Shown: one piece after another, positions 9,550-18,943 of the stretch
Layout of the letters: each line of letters starts with the position of its first letter
How positions within the stretch are numbered: position 1 is the stretch's first letter
Source: JAPPHA01 sp965220985
GTDB taxonomy: Bacteria; Pseudomonadota; Alphaproteobacteria; Rhodobacterales; Rhodobacteraceae
Assembly (NCBI GenBank): GCA_965220985.1
Contig: OZ244854.1
Span: forward strand, 3,720,001-3,784,000
Direction: 5' to 3'
Length of the DNA stretch: 64,000 bases
The notes under the pieces: generated by a model
What the model was told of the DNA's origin: nothing
Database searches by the model: none
Seen by the model: the letters and a program-made list of their open reading frames with translations, nothing else
Position numbers and translations under genes: made by a program

Positions 9550-9706
9550 TTCGGCATCCTCTCGCGCAATGAAACATTTTTCTCTTCAATGCGCTTCATT
9601 CGTAAATTTGTCTTTATCTCATCGATCATGGATTTGAAATATGGAAAATCTTCCTGTCTCCGTGTAGTTCTCGGTGGAACAACAAGCATGACAGGACGCC
9701 AGCCGA
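9550..9706. promoter_or_regulatory. Divergent promoter region, Lrp-type regulator / cysG
   Basis: The 157-base intergenic region is AT-rich (AAATTTGTCTTTATC, GAAATATGGAAAATC) against a GC-rich background and separates two divergent genes. It is the likely site of regulator binding; I could not define operator half-sites. Confidence 0.4.
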
Positions 9707-11125
9707 ATGCCAAGGATGACGCATTTTCCGATATTCATCGACCTCGATGATCGCGCGGTCGCGGTTTCTGGCGCCGGTCATGCGGCCGTCTCAAAACTGC
9801 GCCTGCTGCTCAAGACAGGAGCCAGGATTTCTGTCTTCGGAGAGGGGCCCGACGCTGACATTCTCGATTGGGCCGAACAGGGCAGGATATCTGTCTTCGC
9901 GCGAGCAATTGAAGACCGGGATGTCGAGGGTTCGACACTGCTCTACTGTGCCAACGAGGACGCGGCAGAGGATGCGCGGGTCGCCGCGATTGGAAGTCGC
10001 CACGGGATCCTCGTCAACATCGTCGACAATCTGGGCGACAGCGACTTCATCACGCCGGCCATCGTCGATCGGGCACCCGTCACCGTCGCGATCGGAACGG
10101 AGGGAACCGCCCCTGTTCTTGCGAGAATGCTGAAGGCGGATATCGAGGAGCGACTCCCGCAGTCGATCGGGGAGGTGGCACGCAACGGACTGGCGTCTCG
10201 CCCTCTCGCTCGTTCACTTCCTGCCGGAAAGCCCAGGCGAGAATTCTGGAACGACTACTTCGCGAAGAAGGGCATCCGAAGCCTGTTGACGAGTGGAAAT
10301 GCCAGCAAGGCCGTTTCCGCCGTGCAGGAAACCTCCGAGGTCTCGCAGACTGCATCTGGCAATGGTCGCGTTTTCCTTGTTGGGGCAGGACCGGGCGATC
10401 CGGATCTGCTGACTGTCAGGGCCCGCAACCTGCTGCACGACGCTGACGTCGTCGTTCACGATCAACTGGTCTCTGATCCGATCATCGAGATTGCGAGGCG
10501 AGAGGCTACGATCATCTGCGTCGGCAAAACCGGCTTTGCTGCCTCGTGGAAACAGGAGGACATCAACGCCCTCATCATTGATCACGCTCGGTCTGGCCAA
10601 CAGGTCGTTCGACTGAAGTCAGGTGACCCGACCGTCTTTTCGCGCCTCGACGAAGAGACTGCCGCCTTGTCGGCTGCCGGCATCGAATGGGAAGTGGTTC
10701 CGGGCGTCACTGCGGCAACGGCCGCCGCGGCCCGTCTGGGCGTTTCGTTGACGCAACGACACAGGAACTCCGAAGTTCGACTTTTGACGGGACACGATGT
10801 CGCGGGGTTGAGGGAACAGGACTGGAGAGAGCTTGCGAAGCCCGAATCGGTCGCGGCGATCTACATGTCGCGACGTTCGGCACGGTTCATATGCGGGCGG
10901 CTCTTGATGCACGGCGCGCCGGGATCCAAGCCCGTGACAATCGTGCAGAACGCGACCTGGCCCGACGAGAAGATCATCTCCACCAACGTGCACGATCTGG
11001 CATCAGACATCGAGCGTGGGCACCCGACGGGGCCGACACTGCTTCTTGTTGGATTGCTGGATCCGCGGGCCGTTGGCTTGGCCGCATCCGAAGTTCCCTC
11101 GTCCTCTCAGCAGCTTCAGGTCTGA
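9707..11125 (+). CDS. cysG: Siroheme synthase CysG (fused dehydrogenase/ferrochelatase and SUMT)
   Basis: This bifunctional enzyme makes siroheme for sulfite reductase: methylation of uroporphyrinogen III, NAD-dependent oxidation of precorrin-2 and iron insertion. In the 472-residue protein residues 1-210 are the Rossmann-type precorrin-2 dehydrogenase/ferrochelatase (GAGHAAVSKLRLLLKTGA) and residues about 225-460 are the SAM uroporphyrinogen methyltransferase (VGAGPGDPDLLTVRA, RLKSGDPTVFSR, VVPGVTAATAAAA). The start may be at 9707 or at the ATG at 9716. It opens an operon that ends with the siroheme-requiring reductase, so supply and use of the cofactor are co-transcribed. Confidence 0.95.
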   Translation: MPRMTHFPIFIDLDDRAVAVSGAGHAAVSKLRLLLKTGARISVFGEGPDADILDWAEQGRISVFARAIEDRDVEGSTLLYCANEDAAEDARVAAIGSRHGILVNIVDNLGDSDFITPAIVDRAPVTVAIGTEGTAPVLARMLKADIEERLPQSIGEVARNGLASRPLARSLPAGKPRREFWNDYFAKKGIRSLLTSGNASKAVSAVQETSEVSQTASGNGRVFLVGAGPGDPDLLTVRARNLLHDADVVVHDQLVSDPIIEIARREATIICVGKTGFAASWKQEDINALIIDHARSGQQVVRLKSGDPTVFSRLDEETAALSAAGIEWEVVPGVTAATAAAARLGVSLTQRHRNSEVRLLTGHDVAGLREQDWRELAKPESVAAIYMSRRSARFICGRLLMHGAPGSKPVTIVQNATWPDEKIISTNVHDLASDIERGHPTGPTLLLVGLLDPRAVGLAASEVPSSSQQLQV

Positions 11126-11135
11126 GGCGCAGCCA

Positions 11136-11462
11136 ATGCCACGCAAGTTCACGCCGAAAGTCCTCACCGCAAACGACCTTTTGAGCGGCGATGTCGTCTA
11201 CGTCGCCGAGAAAACCCGACTGACGCGGGTGTTCTCCGAGGCTCGCCTGATCGAGAGCGAAGAGGAGTCACAGGACTTGTTGACCTGGGCCGAGCAACAG
11301 GCAGCGACATTGGTCGGCCCCTACCTCGCCGATGCCGCCAAGGGGCCAGACGGGGTGCCTCACCCTGTCCACATTCGTGAACGACTTCGCGCCACTGGCC
11401 CGTCAATCGACCTGAACGGCACGCAATCCGGAGGCCAGCATGTACCGATACTCCGAGTTTGA
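11136..11462 (+). CDS. DUF2849 protein of the sulfite reductase operon
   Basis: The 108-residue product (MPRKFTPKVLTANDLLSGDV start) matches the DUF2849 family, which in alphaproteobacteria is nearly always found between cysG and cysI. Its biochemical role is not known to me. It begins 10 bases after cysG and its 3' end overlaps the start of cysI by 23 bases, so it is almost certainly co-translated. No membrane segment or cofactor motif is visible. Confidence 0.85.
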   Translation: MPRKFTPKVLTANDLLSGDVVYVAEKTRLTRVFSEARLIESEEESQDLLTWAEQQAATLVGPYLADAAKGPDGVPHPVHIRERLRATGPSIDLNGTQSGGQHVPILRV

Positions 11463-13101
11463 CCGCGAATTCGTCCGGGCGCGGGTTGAGCGATTCCGTG
11501 CCCAGGTCAACCGCCGGCTTGACGGCTCCCTGACCGAGGAGGAGTTCAAGCCCTTTCGCCTGATGAACGGGCTGTATCTGCAGTTGCACGCCTACATGCT
11601 GCGCGTTGCGATTCCCTACGGAACGCTCGACAGCCGGCAACTCCGGCAGCTCGCCGACATTTCGGATCGTTGGGACAGAGGATACGGACATTTCACGACG
11701 CGCCAGAACATCCAGTTCAACTGGCCGCGCCTGAAAGACGTGCCAGACATCCTCGATGCGCTCGCAGATGTCGACATGCACGCGATCCAGACGTCCGGGA
11801 ACTGCATTCGAAACGTCACTGCCGATCACTTTGCCGGTGCAGCCGCCGACGAGCTGCGGGACCCGCGCCCTGTCGCGGAATTGATCAGGCAGTGGTCGTC
11901 GGACCACCCGGAATTCGCGTTCCTCCCGCGCAAGTTCAAGATCGCGGTGACCGGCTCTCTCACTGACAGGGCCGTGACCAAGGCACACGATATCGGGTTG
12001 CGGGCAGTGCAGGATCGATTCGGACAGCCCGGATTCGAGGTGATCGTGGGTGGCGGGCTGGGACGAACCCCGGTCATCGGCACCGTGATCAAGGAATTTC
12101 TCGATGAAGCGGATCTTCTCCCCTATCTCGAATCGATCCTGCACGCGTACAACTCGATCGGGCGGCGGGACAACAAGTACAAGGCGCGCATCAAGATCAC
12201 GGTTCGCGAGAACGGGATCGAGGCATTTCGGGAATTGGTCGAACAACGATTCGCGGAAATCAGAGGCGAGTTTCGCGGGCCCGATCGACAGCTGATCCGT
12301 GCAATCGAGCAGGAGTTCGCGCCGCCGATCTTTGTCACGGCTTCAACCGAGCGATTCGACAAGAGACTCGCGGAAGACCGAGAGTTTCGCTCGTTCGTCC
12401 AGACAAACGTTCATCCGCACCGACATCCGGACTACGGCATCGTCACCGTTTCTCTCAAGGCTCACGGCAAGACGCCCGGAGACGCCAGCGCAGATCAGAT
12501 GCGCGCGCTTGCGGACCTCGCCGAACGATACAGCCATGACGAGTTGCGGGTCAGCCACGAACAGAACATCGTGCTTCCGCATGTCCACAAGGGTGACATT
12601 CCGGCGGTCCATGACGCGCTCGCCGAAGCCGGCCTTGGAACCGCCAACATCGGACTGACATCGGACATCATCGCGTGTCCTGGCATGGACTACTGCGCGC
12701 TCGCGACCGCCCGCTCGATTCCGATCGCGCGCGAGATTGCCGTTCATTTCGAAGAGCTCGAAAGCGAAATCGGCCCCATGAAGATCAAGATATCCGGATG
12801 CATCAATGCCTGCGGGCATCATCATGTCGGCCATATTGGCATCCTCGGACTCGATCGTGCCGGCGTCGAAAACTACCAGATCACTCTTGGCGGCGACGGT
12901 TCCGAAACGGCCAGCCTCGGCAAGCGGGCGGGTCACGGGTTCTCGGCGGAGGAGCTGATCCCCGCGCTGGACCGGCTGGTCCACGCCTACCTCGATATTC
13001 GAAGAGACAGTTCCGAGACCTTTCTCGAAACGTGTCGACGAACGGGAATCGAGCCCTTCAGAGCCGCCTTGTACCCTGACGCCGCGCTTCAGGCGGCATA
13101 G
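11440..13101 (+). CDS. cysI: Nitrite/sulfite reductase hemoprotein subunit CysI
   Basis: This siroheme and [4Fe-4S] enzyme performs six-electron reduction of sulfite to sulfide for cysteine synthesis. The 553-residue protein shows the duplicated ferredoxin-like/NiR-SiR halves, HFTTRQNIQFNW near residue 87, and the cluster-ligating cysteines in CPGMDYC and SGCINACGHHHVG, in the standard C-x5-C and C-x3-C arrangement. The operon setting with cysG supports assimilatory sulfite rather than nitrite reduction. No flavoprotein CysJ is present in the window. Confidence 0.93.
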   Translation: MYRYSEFDREFVRARVERFRAQVNRRLDGSLTEEEFKPFRLMNGLYLQLHAYMLRVAIPYGTLDSRQLRQLADISDRWDRGYGHFTTRQNIQFNWPRLKDVPDILDALADVDMHAIQTSGNCIRNVTADHFAGAAADELRDPRPVAELIRQWSSDHPEFAFLPRKFKIAVTGSLTDRAVTKAHDIGLRAVQDRFGQPGFEVIVGGGLGRTPVIGTVIKEFLDEADLLPYLESILHAYNSIGRRDNKYKARIKITVRENGIEAFRELVEQRFAEIRGEFRGPDRQLIRAIEQEFAPPIFVTASTERFDKRLAEDREFRSFVQTNVHPHRHPDYGIVTVSLKAHGKTPGDASADQMRALADLAERYSHDELRVSHEQNIVLPHVHKGDIPAVHDALAEAGLGTANIGLTSDIIACPGMDYCALATARSIPIAREIAVHFEELESEIGPMKIKISGCINACGHHHVGHIGILGLDRAGVENYQITLGGDGSETASLGKRAGHGFSAEELIPALDRLVHAYLDIRRDSSETFLETCRRTGIEPFRAALYPDAALQAA

Positions 13102-13109
13102 GAACAGCA

Positions 13110-13162
13110 GGTCGAATCGAGTGAGGAGGTGGAGCGATTGGTGCCACCTCCCTGCTTCGACC
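13110..13162 (+). other. Strong intercistronic stem-loop between cysI and DUF934 gene
   Basis: GGAGGTGG (13125-13132) pairs perfectly with CCACCTCC (13144-13151) around an 11-base loop, and an outer stem GGTCGAA/TTCGACC (13110-13116/13156-13162) extends it. There is no T-run, so it looks like an mRNA-processing or stability element or an attenuator rather than a simple terminator. Confidence 0.55.
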
Positions 13163-13184
13163 GCCAGAAAGGAGAAACGGCAAC

Positions 13185-13610
13185 ATGACAACGATCGTCT
13201 CGGACAACGGGTTCTCGGATGACGACTGGACGGGCCAGTTCCAGAATTGGGACGAGGTCGCAACGAGTCAGAGGCAAGTCGCGTCCGGATCCGCGTTGGA
13301 CGTGTCCAATACCCTTGATGGCGATGAATTGGTTCCGGTTCTCGATCGGGTCGGCCTGATCAGGATACCCTTCCCGGCACATGTCGATGGACGCGGCTTT
13401 TCGCTTGCGCGCCGGCTGAGGCGGCTCGGTTTTCAGGGCCGGCTTCGCGCCAAAGGTCATGTTCTTGCCGATCAATTCGTCTTTGCCCGAAGATGCGGGT
13501 TCGATGAGATCGAGATCGACGATGAACTTGCGCAGCGACAACCACAGGAGTTTTGGCGTCCAGAAGCCGATTGGCAAAACAAAAACTATCAGCAACGATT
13601 GGCCGGTTAG
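13185..13610 (+). CDS. DUF934 protein of the sulfite reductase operon
   Basis: The 141-residue product matches DUF934, a family of sulfur assimilation operons (segments RGFSLARRLRRLGFQGRLRA and GHVLADQFVFARRCGFDE are characteristic). It has a good AAAGGAGAAACGGCAAC leader. Function is not firmly known; it is often placed as an accessory factor to sulfite reductase. In related genomes cysH normally follows; here the next gene is thyX on the opposite strand. Confidence 0.87.
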   Translation: MTTIVSDNGFSDDDWTGQFQNWDEVATSQRQVASGSALDVSNTLDGDELVPVLDRVGLIRIPFPAHVDGRGFSLARRLRRLGFQGRLRAKGHVLADQFVFARRCGFDEIEIDDELAQRQPQEFWRPEADWQNKNYQQRLAG

Positions 13611-13616
13611 TGCGTT

Positions 13617-13639
13617 ATTTGGCAATTATTCGGCCAAAT
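13617..13639 (+). terminator. Candidate terminator of the cys operon
   Basis: ATTTGGC (13617-13623) and GCCAAAT (13633-13639) can form a 7-bp stem just after the DUF934 gene stop, and an alternative GGCAAT/ATTGCC stem overlaps it. The region is AT-rich but lacks a long T-run, so the call is tentative. Confidence 0.35.
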
Positions 13640-13722
13640 ATTGCCGGTTAATCTCAATTGATATTCGTGACTTTGGCGCCCCGCGGCGTGCAGTCAGGAC
13701 GTTCACGACGTACTCGCGGAAT

Positions 13723-14637
13723 TCAATCCGGCTCGATCACGGCCATGAATTCCCGCCACTCCCGCTTGGCCATGCCCGAAGTCTCCTGCGTCACGGTCTC
13801 GCCTGACAGCATCCTGCGAACGCACGCGATGGCCGGTCGCGAGAGCAGGACGGCGTGCTGTCGATAGTCTTCAAACGCCGCGTAGGTCGTTGGCACCCAA
13901 TCCGCCAGAATTTGGCAAATGACGTCGGCGTAGGCGCGAATTTCGTATTGGGCATGATCATCACCACGCAGATGCACGAAGTGCAGGAGGTTGTGGAGGT
14001 CCGTCTTCCAGTACCATTGCGTATAGACACTGGCCGGAAGGTTCATCCGTGCCAATTCCCGCGAAAGACCGGATTTTTCGCCCGAGTCGTCCAGCATCTC
14101 CATGTAATGGTCATATGTCCGCGCGCTGTCGTTCTTGAGAATCTCCAGCACCCGTTTGGCTTCTTCTCCCTCCAAAAGGGCACCCCTGCCCTGGTTGTTG
14201 AGGCTGGATTGCGCCGCGAGATGCTCGGGTGCCGGAACGTAGAATTCACGGTCCAGAATCGAGTATCGCGCCGAGTATTCGTTGACGTTGGCCGTTCGGT
14301 GCCGAATCCACTGCCGCGCAACGAAAATCGGCAGCTTGACGTGAAACTTGACCTCGCACATTTCGAACGGCGTCGTGTGCTGATGCCGCATCAGATAGCG
14401 AATGAGGCCGGCGTCATTCTGCACGCTCCGGGTTCCTTTCCCGTAACTCACCCGCGCTGCCTGGGTGATCGCGGCGTCATCTCCCATGTAGTCGACGACC
14501 CGGACGAACCCGTGGTCGAGGACTTCGTGGGCAGTGTAGAGCCGTGCCTCCATGCCCGGAGAGACGACCCGCAGAGTCTGTACCGTTCGGGACCGAAGCT
14601 CGTCGATCTGCGATATCTGTTCGGCATCCAGCGTCAT
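13723..14637 (-). CDS. thyX: Flavin-dependent thymidylate synthase ThyX
   Basis: ThyX methylates dUMP to dTMP using methylenetetrahydrofolate with NADPH and FAD. The 304-residue protein contains the ThyX signature RHRTANVNEYSARYS (family RHRxxSxNExSxRYS) and the later segment YTQWYWKTDLHNLLHFVHLR of the active site. Length is within the range of alphaproteobacterial ThyX. It is on its own, convergent with the cys operon and divergent from gloA. Confidence 0.95.
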   Translation of the reverse strand: MTLDAEQISQIDELRSRTVQTLRVVSPGMEARLYTAHEVLDHGFVRVVDYMGDDAAITQAARVSYGKGTRSVQNDAGLIRYLMRHQHTTPFEMCEVKFHVKLPIFVARQWIRHRTANVNEYSARYSILDREFYVPAPEHLAAQSSLNNQGRGALLEGEEAKRVLEILKNDSARTYDHYMEMLDDSGEKSGLSRELARMNLPASVYTQWYWKTDLHNLLHFVHLRGDDHAQYEIRAYADVICQILADWVPTTYAAFEDYRQHAVLLSRPAIACVRRMLSGETVTQETSGMAKREWREFMAVIEPD

Positions 14638-14834
14638 GGCATCAACTCGTTCGAAAGCAGCAGCGAAGAATCGTCAGCCTTGAGGTATAGGACGAGTTCC
14701 AATATCAGGCAAACGTCGAAAGGCGAGCGTCGGAGAGTTGATCGACAACGTCTCCTGGGCTCGTCGGTTGCACCGCTTCTGCAACAGGATACGGGCGAGA
14801 CAGTTCAATTGCCAGATCGAAGGAAATAAAATCA

Positions 14835-15263
14835 ATGGGCATCAAGTACTTGCATACAATGGTTCGCGTGAAGGATCTCGACGAGTCGATGAAGTTCTAT
14901 CAACTCCTCGGCCTCGAGGAAATTCGTCGGCGCGACAGTGAAGGCGGGCGTTTCACACTCGTGTTCATGGCCGCTCCGGGACAGCCCGAATGTCCCGTGG
15001 AATTGACCTACAACTGGGACGGCGACGACGGGTTGCCGTCGGACAGCCGTCACTTTGGCCATCTTGCCTACGAAGTCGACGACATCTACGCGAGTTGCCA
15101 GTCATTGATGGATCATGGTGTGACGATCAACCGCCCGCCCAGAGACGGGCACATGGCGTTTGTTCGGTCCCCCGACAATGTCTCGATCGAACTGCTGCAA
15201 AAGGGCGAATCCTTGCCGCCCGCAGAGCCCTGGGCAAGCATGGAGAATACCGGCCACTGGTGA
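14835..15263 (+). CDS. gloA: Lactoylglutathione lyase (glyoxalase I)
   Basis: Glyoxalase I isomerises the methylglyoxal-glutathione hemithioacetal in the cytoplasm. The 142-residue, two-VOC-module protein has the metal-ligand histidine in YLHTMVRVKDLDESMKFY, glutamate in VELTYNW, histidine in HFGHLAYEVDD and the C-terminal glutamate in SIELLQKGE. The last 88 bases of the gene and its tail recur as a degenerate fragment at 18141-18228. It is convergent with the OmpA-domain gene. Confidence 0.93.
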   Translation: MGIKYLHTMVRVKDLDESMKFYQLLGLEEIRRRDSEGGRFTLVFMAAPGQPECPVELTYNWDGDDGLPSDSRHFGHLAYEVDDIYASCQSLMDHGVTINRPPRDGHMAFVRSPDNVSIELLQKGESLPPAEPWASMENTGHW

Positions 15264-15335
15264 TTGTCGACCGGCAGCGCGGGAACAATTTGCAAGACTT
15301 CAGAGATTTCGTGCTCTTGCCGATTGTCCGAGCCA

Positions 15336-17810
15336 TCACCTTTCGGTGAACTTGATTTCTATTCTGCGGTTCTGGGCCAACGAGATCTGATCGTCACCGA
15401 CGGCGATCGGCTGATGCTCGCCAAAGCCGTTGGCGGCCAGACGATTGGCAGGAATGCCGAGTTCATCGATCATGTAACGCACGACCGACAGCGCCCGGGC
15501 GCTGCTCAATTGCCAGTTGTCCCTGAACCACGGGTTGGCCCTGACCGGCGTGTTGTCCGTGTGTCCGTCAACCCGCAGTATCCAGTCCACCTCGGGCGGG
15601 ATCTGCTGGGCAACATCCTTGATGATCTCGGAAACGCGTCGGATCTCCTCCTTGCCGGTGTCGCCCAGAACGTCCGAACCCACCTCGAAGAGGATTTCTG
15701 ACGAGAAAACGAAGCGGTCGCCGACAATCCTGACTCCTTCGCGTCCTCCGAGAACGTCCTGCAACTGGGCCAGGAATTTCGAATGAAACAGTCTGAGGTC
15801 CTGTGCCCCGGCTTCCAGTTGCCAGCGTTCGCGTTCCTCGAGATCTGCACGCTTTTTCTGCTCGGCTGCGGCGCGCGCCAGCGCCTGATCGAGTTCCCTG
15901 CTGAGGATGGCAATCTCAACTTCTGAAGCAACATCCCTGGCCACGGCGTCCACGACGAACGCATCGAGTTCGCGCAGTTGTTCCCTGAGTTCAATGATTT
16001 GACGGTTCAACAGCAGGATCTGCTGAGCGCGATCCTCCGATATCGCCCGCACTTCGGCGTATCGGTCGGCGGCGGACCGCGATTCTGCAAGTTGCGCGAT
16101 GACTTCTTCGGCTTCCTTTCGCTCGTTTTCCAGCACGAGAGTCATCGCGGTGAGTTCAGCCTCCGAATCCTGGAGGCGCCGACGCAACAATTCTGCTGAG
16201 GCAGCTTCCGCCAGTCTGGCCCTCTCGGCCTCGTCGAGGTTCTGCAGGGCACGCCGAAGCTCTTCCTGCGTCAACCCGGTCGTCTGTCGGATCCGGTCCC
16301 GCTCTTCCACTGCTGCCGCCAGCGCCGTCTCCCGGTCCGCGAGATCTGTCGTCAGCGATCTGACCTCCCTGCTCAAAGCAACCAGCTCGTCTTCGAGCGC
16401 AACCAGTCTGCGCCGGAGTTCGAAGATTTCGTTATCTTTCGATGCAATTTTCGACTGCGCCGCTGCAAGTTCGCTACCGCGTTCGGACAGTGTTGCCGGC
16501 AACGACTCGACATGGTCCTGGCTCGAACGGGCTCCCGCGCGAACATCCGAGAGCTCCTCGCGAGCCCTCAAAAGGTCGATGCGCGTGTTGGCAAGCAGGC
16601 TCAAAGTTGATGTCAATTCGTCACGGACCTTCCCCAACTCATCGAGCGTGCTTTCGAGCTCCGCCAACGAAAGGAAAAACTCGGAGCGAACCGACGCGAG
16701 TTCGTCCCATGCTGCTTCGAGCTCGATTCTTGATTGCTCAAGCTCCGCATTCGCCGCCGTCAATCGCGAGTTCGAGTAAGCCGCTTCCTCTCTCGCAGCA
16801 GCAAGCAGCATCAAGGCCACTTCGAGATCTGCCTGTGAGAGCGAGTAGGCCGAATGGATCGTCTCAAGTTCGATCAGTGCCGAAGCGTGACTATCCCGCA
16901 CGGCCGCCAATTCCTGCCGAACTTCGTCCGCTTCCAGTTGAGCCATCGACAGCTTGTCTGGTCTCCCAGGCAATGCCTCACAGGTCTTCTCAGGGTTGGT
17001 TCGAATCGCAGACAATTCTCGGCGTGTCGCTTCGAGCTGCTCCTCAAGTTCCTCTACCAAAGATTGACTGGCCTCAAGCCCATTACGGGTCCGAATGAGG
17101 TCGACTTCGAGAGCGTTTTCGGACTGCCTGCTGCTGGCAAGCTGGGTCCTGGCGGAGACGAGCAGCGTCTCCAGGGCAGCCATCCTGCTGCGAACTTCCA
17201 AGACTTCATGCCTCGCCACTTTCAGCCCGGATTCAAGAGCCGTTACCCCATCGCAACTCTGACCCTTATCAGCGCGGGTATCGCTCAGGCTTGCCTCGAG
17301 ACTTGATATCACGCGGAGGCTTGATGCGAGGTCCTCGTGTGTTTGCCCAAGATCCGATTCAAGCACCAAGATTTTGTCGCGAGCTGACTGCAAATCAGAA
17401 TCTGAGACGGCAAGCAGGGCATGTGCCTCTTCGAGTAATCTGTCTTTTTCCCTGTTCTCCGCCTGCAACTCCGTAATTCGCGCTTCCATCCCCACCTGGA
17501 TCGGATCATTCATGCCGCCGGATCGAGTGCGTGCATCGCTGCCGGCCGGAGATACTGACCGTGAGTCTCCAAGTTTGGCCAAACAGTCTCGCGCTTTCTC
17601 CACAAACTCGCTATTGGGAAACTCGGCGATGAACATCTCAACATCGATTTTGTCAGTGCACTGTGACACATTTTGCCAAGCGTCCTGTGAACCCAATTGC
17701 GCAAATGCAGCCCTGGCAATCACTATCGGGACCGCAAAGATCAGCAGGCGAATCGCGGCTCTCGACCCTGCAATCCCAAACCAGGTTACGTGTCCTGCCC
17801 GATGGTTCAT
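15336..17810 (-). CDS. Large coiled-coil protein with C-terminal OmpA peptidoglycan-binding domain
   Basis: An 824-residue envelope protein. Residues 1-35 look like a signal peptide or signal anchor (LLIFAVPIVIARAAFAQ). Then come about 560 residues of heptad-rich coiled coil (runs of E-L-x-x-A-R, S-L-x-x-L), and residues about 680-824 form an OmpA/MotB domain (SSEILFEVGSDVLG, VDGHTDNTPV, LSSARALSVVRYM, NRRIEIKF). It probably spans the periplasm from the inner membrane to peptidoglycan, a design known from MotB-like and TolR-associated proteins. ATG 17810 is preferred for its GAGGAA site; the frame is open to 17852. It is bracketed by two copies of the gloA 3' end. Confidence 0.8.
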   Translation of the reverse strand: MNHRAGHVTWFGIAGSRAAIRLLIFAVPIVIARAAFAQLGSQDAWQNVSQCTDKIDVEMFIAEFPNSEFVEKARDCLAKLGDSRSVSPAGSDARTRSGGMNDPIQVGMEARITELQAENREKDRLLEEAHALLAVSDSDLQSARDKILVLESDLGQTHEDLASSLRVISSLEASLSDTRADKGQSCDGVTALESGLKVARHEVLEVRSRMAALETLLVSARTQLASSRQSENALEVDLIRTRNGLEASQSLVEELEEQLEATRRELSAIRTNPEKTCEALPGRPDKLSMAQLEADEVRQELAAVRDSHASALIELETIHSAYSLSQADLEVALMLLAAAREEAAYSNSRLTAANAELEQSRIELEAAWDELASVRSEFFLSLAELESTLDELGKVRDELTSTLSLLANTRIDLLRAREELSDVRAGARSSQDHVESLPATLSERGSELAAAQSKIASKDNEIFELRRRLVALEDELVALSREVRSLTTDLADRETALAAAVEERDRIRQTTGLTQEELRRALQNLDEAERARLAEAASAELLRRRLQDSEAELTAMTLVLENERKEAEEVIAQLAESRSAADRYAEVRAISEDRAQQILLLNRQIIELREQLRELDAFVVDAVARDVASEVEIAILSRELDQALARAAAEQKKRADLEERERWQLEAGAQDLRLFHSKFLAQLQDVLGGREGVRIVGDRFVFSSEILFEVGSDVLGDTGKEEIRRVSEIIKDVAQQIPPEVDWILRVDGHTDNTPVRANPWFRDNWQLSSARALSVVRYMIDELGIPANRLAANGFGEHQPIAVGDDQISLAQNRRIEIKFTER

Positions 17811-18439
17811 GCCATGGTTCCTCACTGGCCCAATCAACGACAACGTCCCCAAGGCAACCTAGTTTTGCGGAAATTGGCCACATGACCGACTATCTCGCCC
17901 CATTACGTGCACATGGAACATTGTCGCATGTAAATTGCATCAAAAACAAACACATACAAGCTCACAGTTTCGGCGACTGTCGAAGGGGCATAATCCAAAT
18001 TGTGGAGAATGCACTGCGAGTGTCTCAATCTGTACGCTCGGTGAGGTCACGAGACCTCGAGCAGTTCACAATTTTGATCACATGCGCTTCGGTGAATTGT
18101 GGTTATTGGCCGAATGTCTCACGGCTTCGGCAAGTGTTTGGATCAAGCTGCTGCAGAAGGGAGAATCCTTGCCGCCTGCAAAGCCCTGAACAATCATGGA
18201 GAATACCGGCCACTGGTGATTGTCGACCAACTGAGCCAAGGAAACGGACAGAACGTCAACAACTTCGCGTTTGTTTCGAGCAACCCGACGCGACGTAAGG
18301 CAGCATCCGCCTCGGTGTTGGGGTCGAAATGCAGTTCCCAAAAAGTGTCGGCTGTACGTGAACACGGAACGCGTGCGCTCGAGAGCCATGCGTTTTTCCC
18401 TTTCGCCAGAACTGCGATCGGGGTATACGCAGCGTGTTC
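17811..18439. other. Intergenic region without recognisable genes
   Basis: About 630 bases between the OmpA-domain gene and ssrA. Apart from the gloA fragment at 18141-18228 I see no plausible coding sequence. A GTTCC-TCCTT-GGAAC hairpin just before the tmRNA (around 18436-18450) may mark processing. Confidence 0.5.
18141..18228 (+). pseudogene. Degenerate fragment of gloA 3' end
   Basis: These 88 bases align without gaps to 15185-15272, the last codons of gloA plus 12 bases after it, with nine differences by hand count. The fragment keeps the KGESLPPA codons, but a Trp codon has become a TGA stop. No upstream gloA sequence is present. It is a direct repeat of the intact copy. Confidence 0.8.
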
Positions 18440-18760
18440 CTCCTTGGAACTATGGCGATAAACGCACATGGAATAAACGGACCGGACCCGGGGGCGGTAC
18501 CCGGCGGCTCCACCAAAGACTGAAACCAGTCGATCACATGGGGCCGAAACAGTATCGACGGACGTGTAAAGATGCTCGCTTTCGCTCGGCGGACTGCCAC
18601 CGTTATCGGCGTAAAAGGTACAATTGCAAACGACAATCGTGCTCCGGTCGCAATCGCTGCTTGATGCAGCTTGAGTGATCGAAACTCTTAGCCCAGGTCT
18701 CAGCAAGATCTGGCGGGGTCCGCAGGCACCTGGCAACAGAAGCCTGCACTAATCCCCCTC
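18440..18760 (+). ncRNA. ssrA: Two-piece (circularly permuted) tmRNA
   Basis: tmRNA rescues stalled ribosomes and adds a degradation tag. The permuted alphaproteobacterial order is visible: the acceptor piece comes first, with a T-arm (CCGGG 18488-18492 / CCCGG 18500-18504) and 3' end CGGCTCC-ACCA at 18505-18515. After a short spacer the coding piece starts with GGGGCCG at 18540-18546. The two heptamers pair into a 7-bp acceptor stem with a G-U wobble at the third pair, the alanine identity element. The resume codon GCA at 18626 opens the tag ANDNRAPVAIAA, ending at TGA 18662-18664. A GCAGGC/GCCTGC hairpin (18722-18747) lies near the 3' end. Outer ends are approximate. Confidence 0.93.
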
Positions 18761-18943
18761 GATCGTGATTCGCATCGCCGCATCTGACCGGCTGACAGAC
18801 AATCGCGAGCAAATTCGACAGCCGACCATGATCAACAGGACGTTCGCACTCTCGTCTTTCGAACCGTCATCATTTAGATGATGTCGGGCTGGCGTTGACA
18901 GGATCCGGCCAGTTCGCGCGCCGATCTTCAAGGATTTCATGGC

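Noticed and set aside
18194..18736. Minus-strand frame reading VEPPGTAPGSG-type sequence
   Set aside because: This is the reverse complement of the tmRNA acceptor end, a familiar source of false hypothetical proteins.
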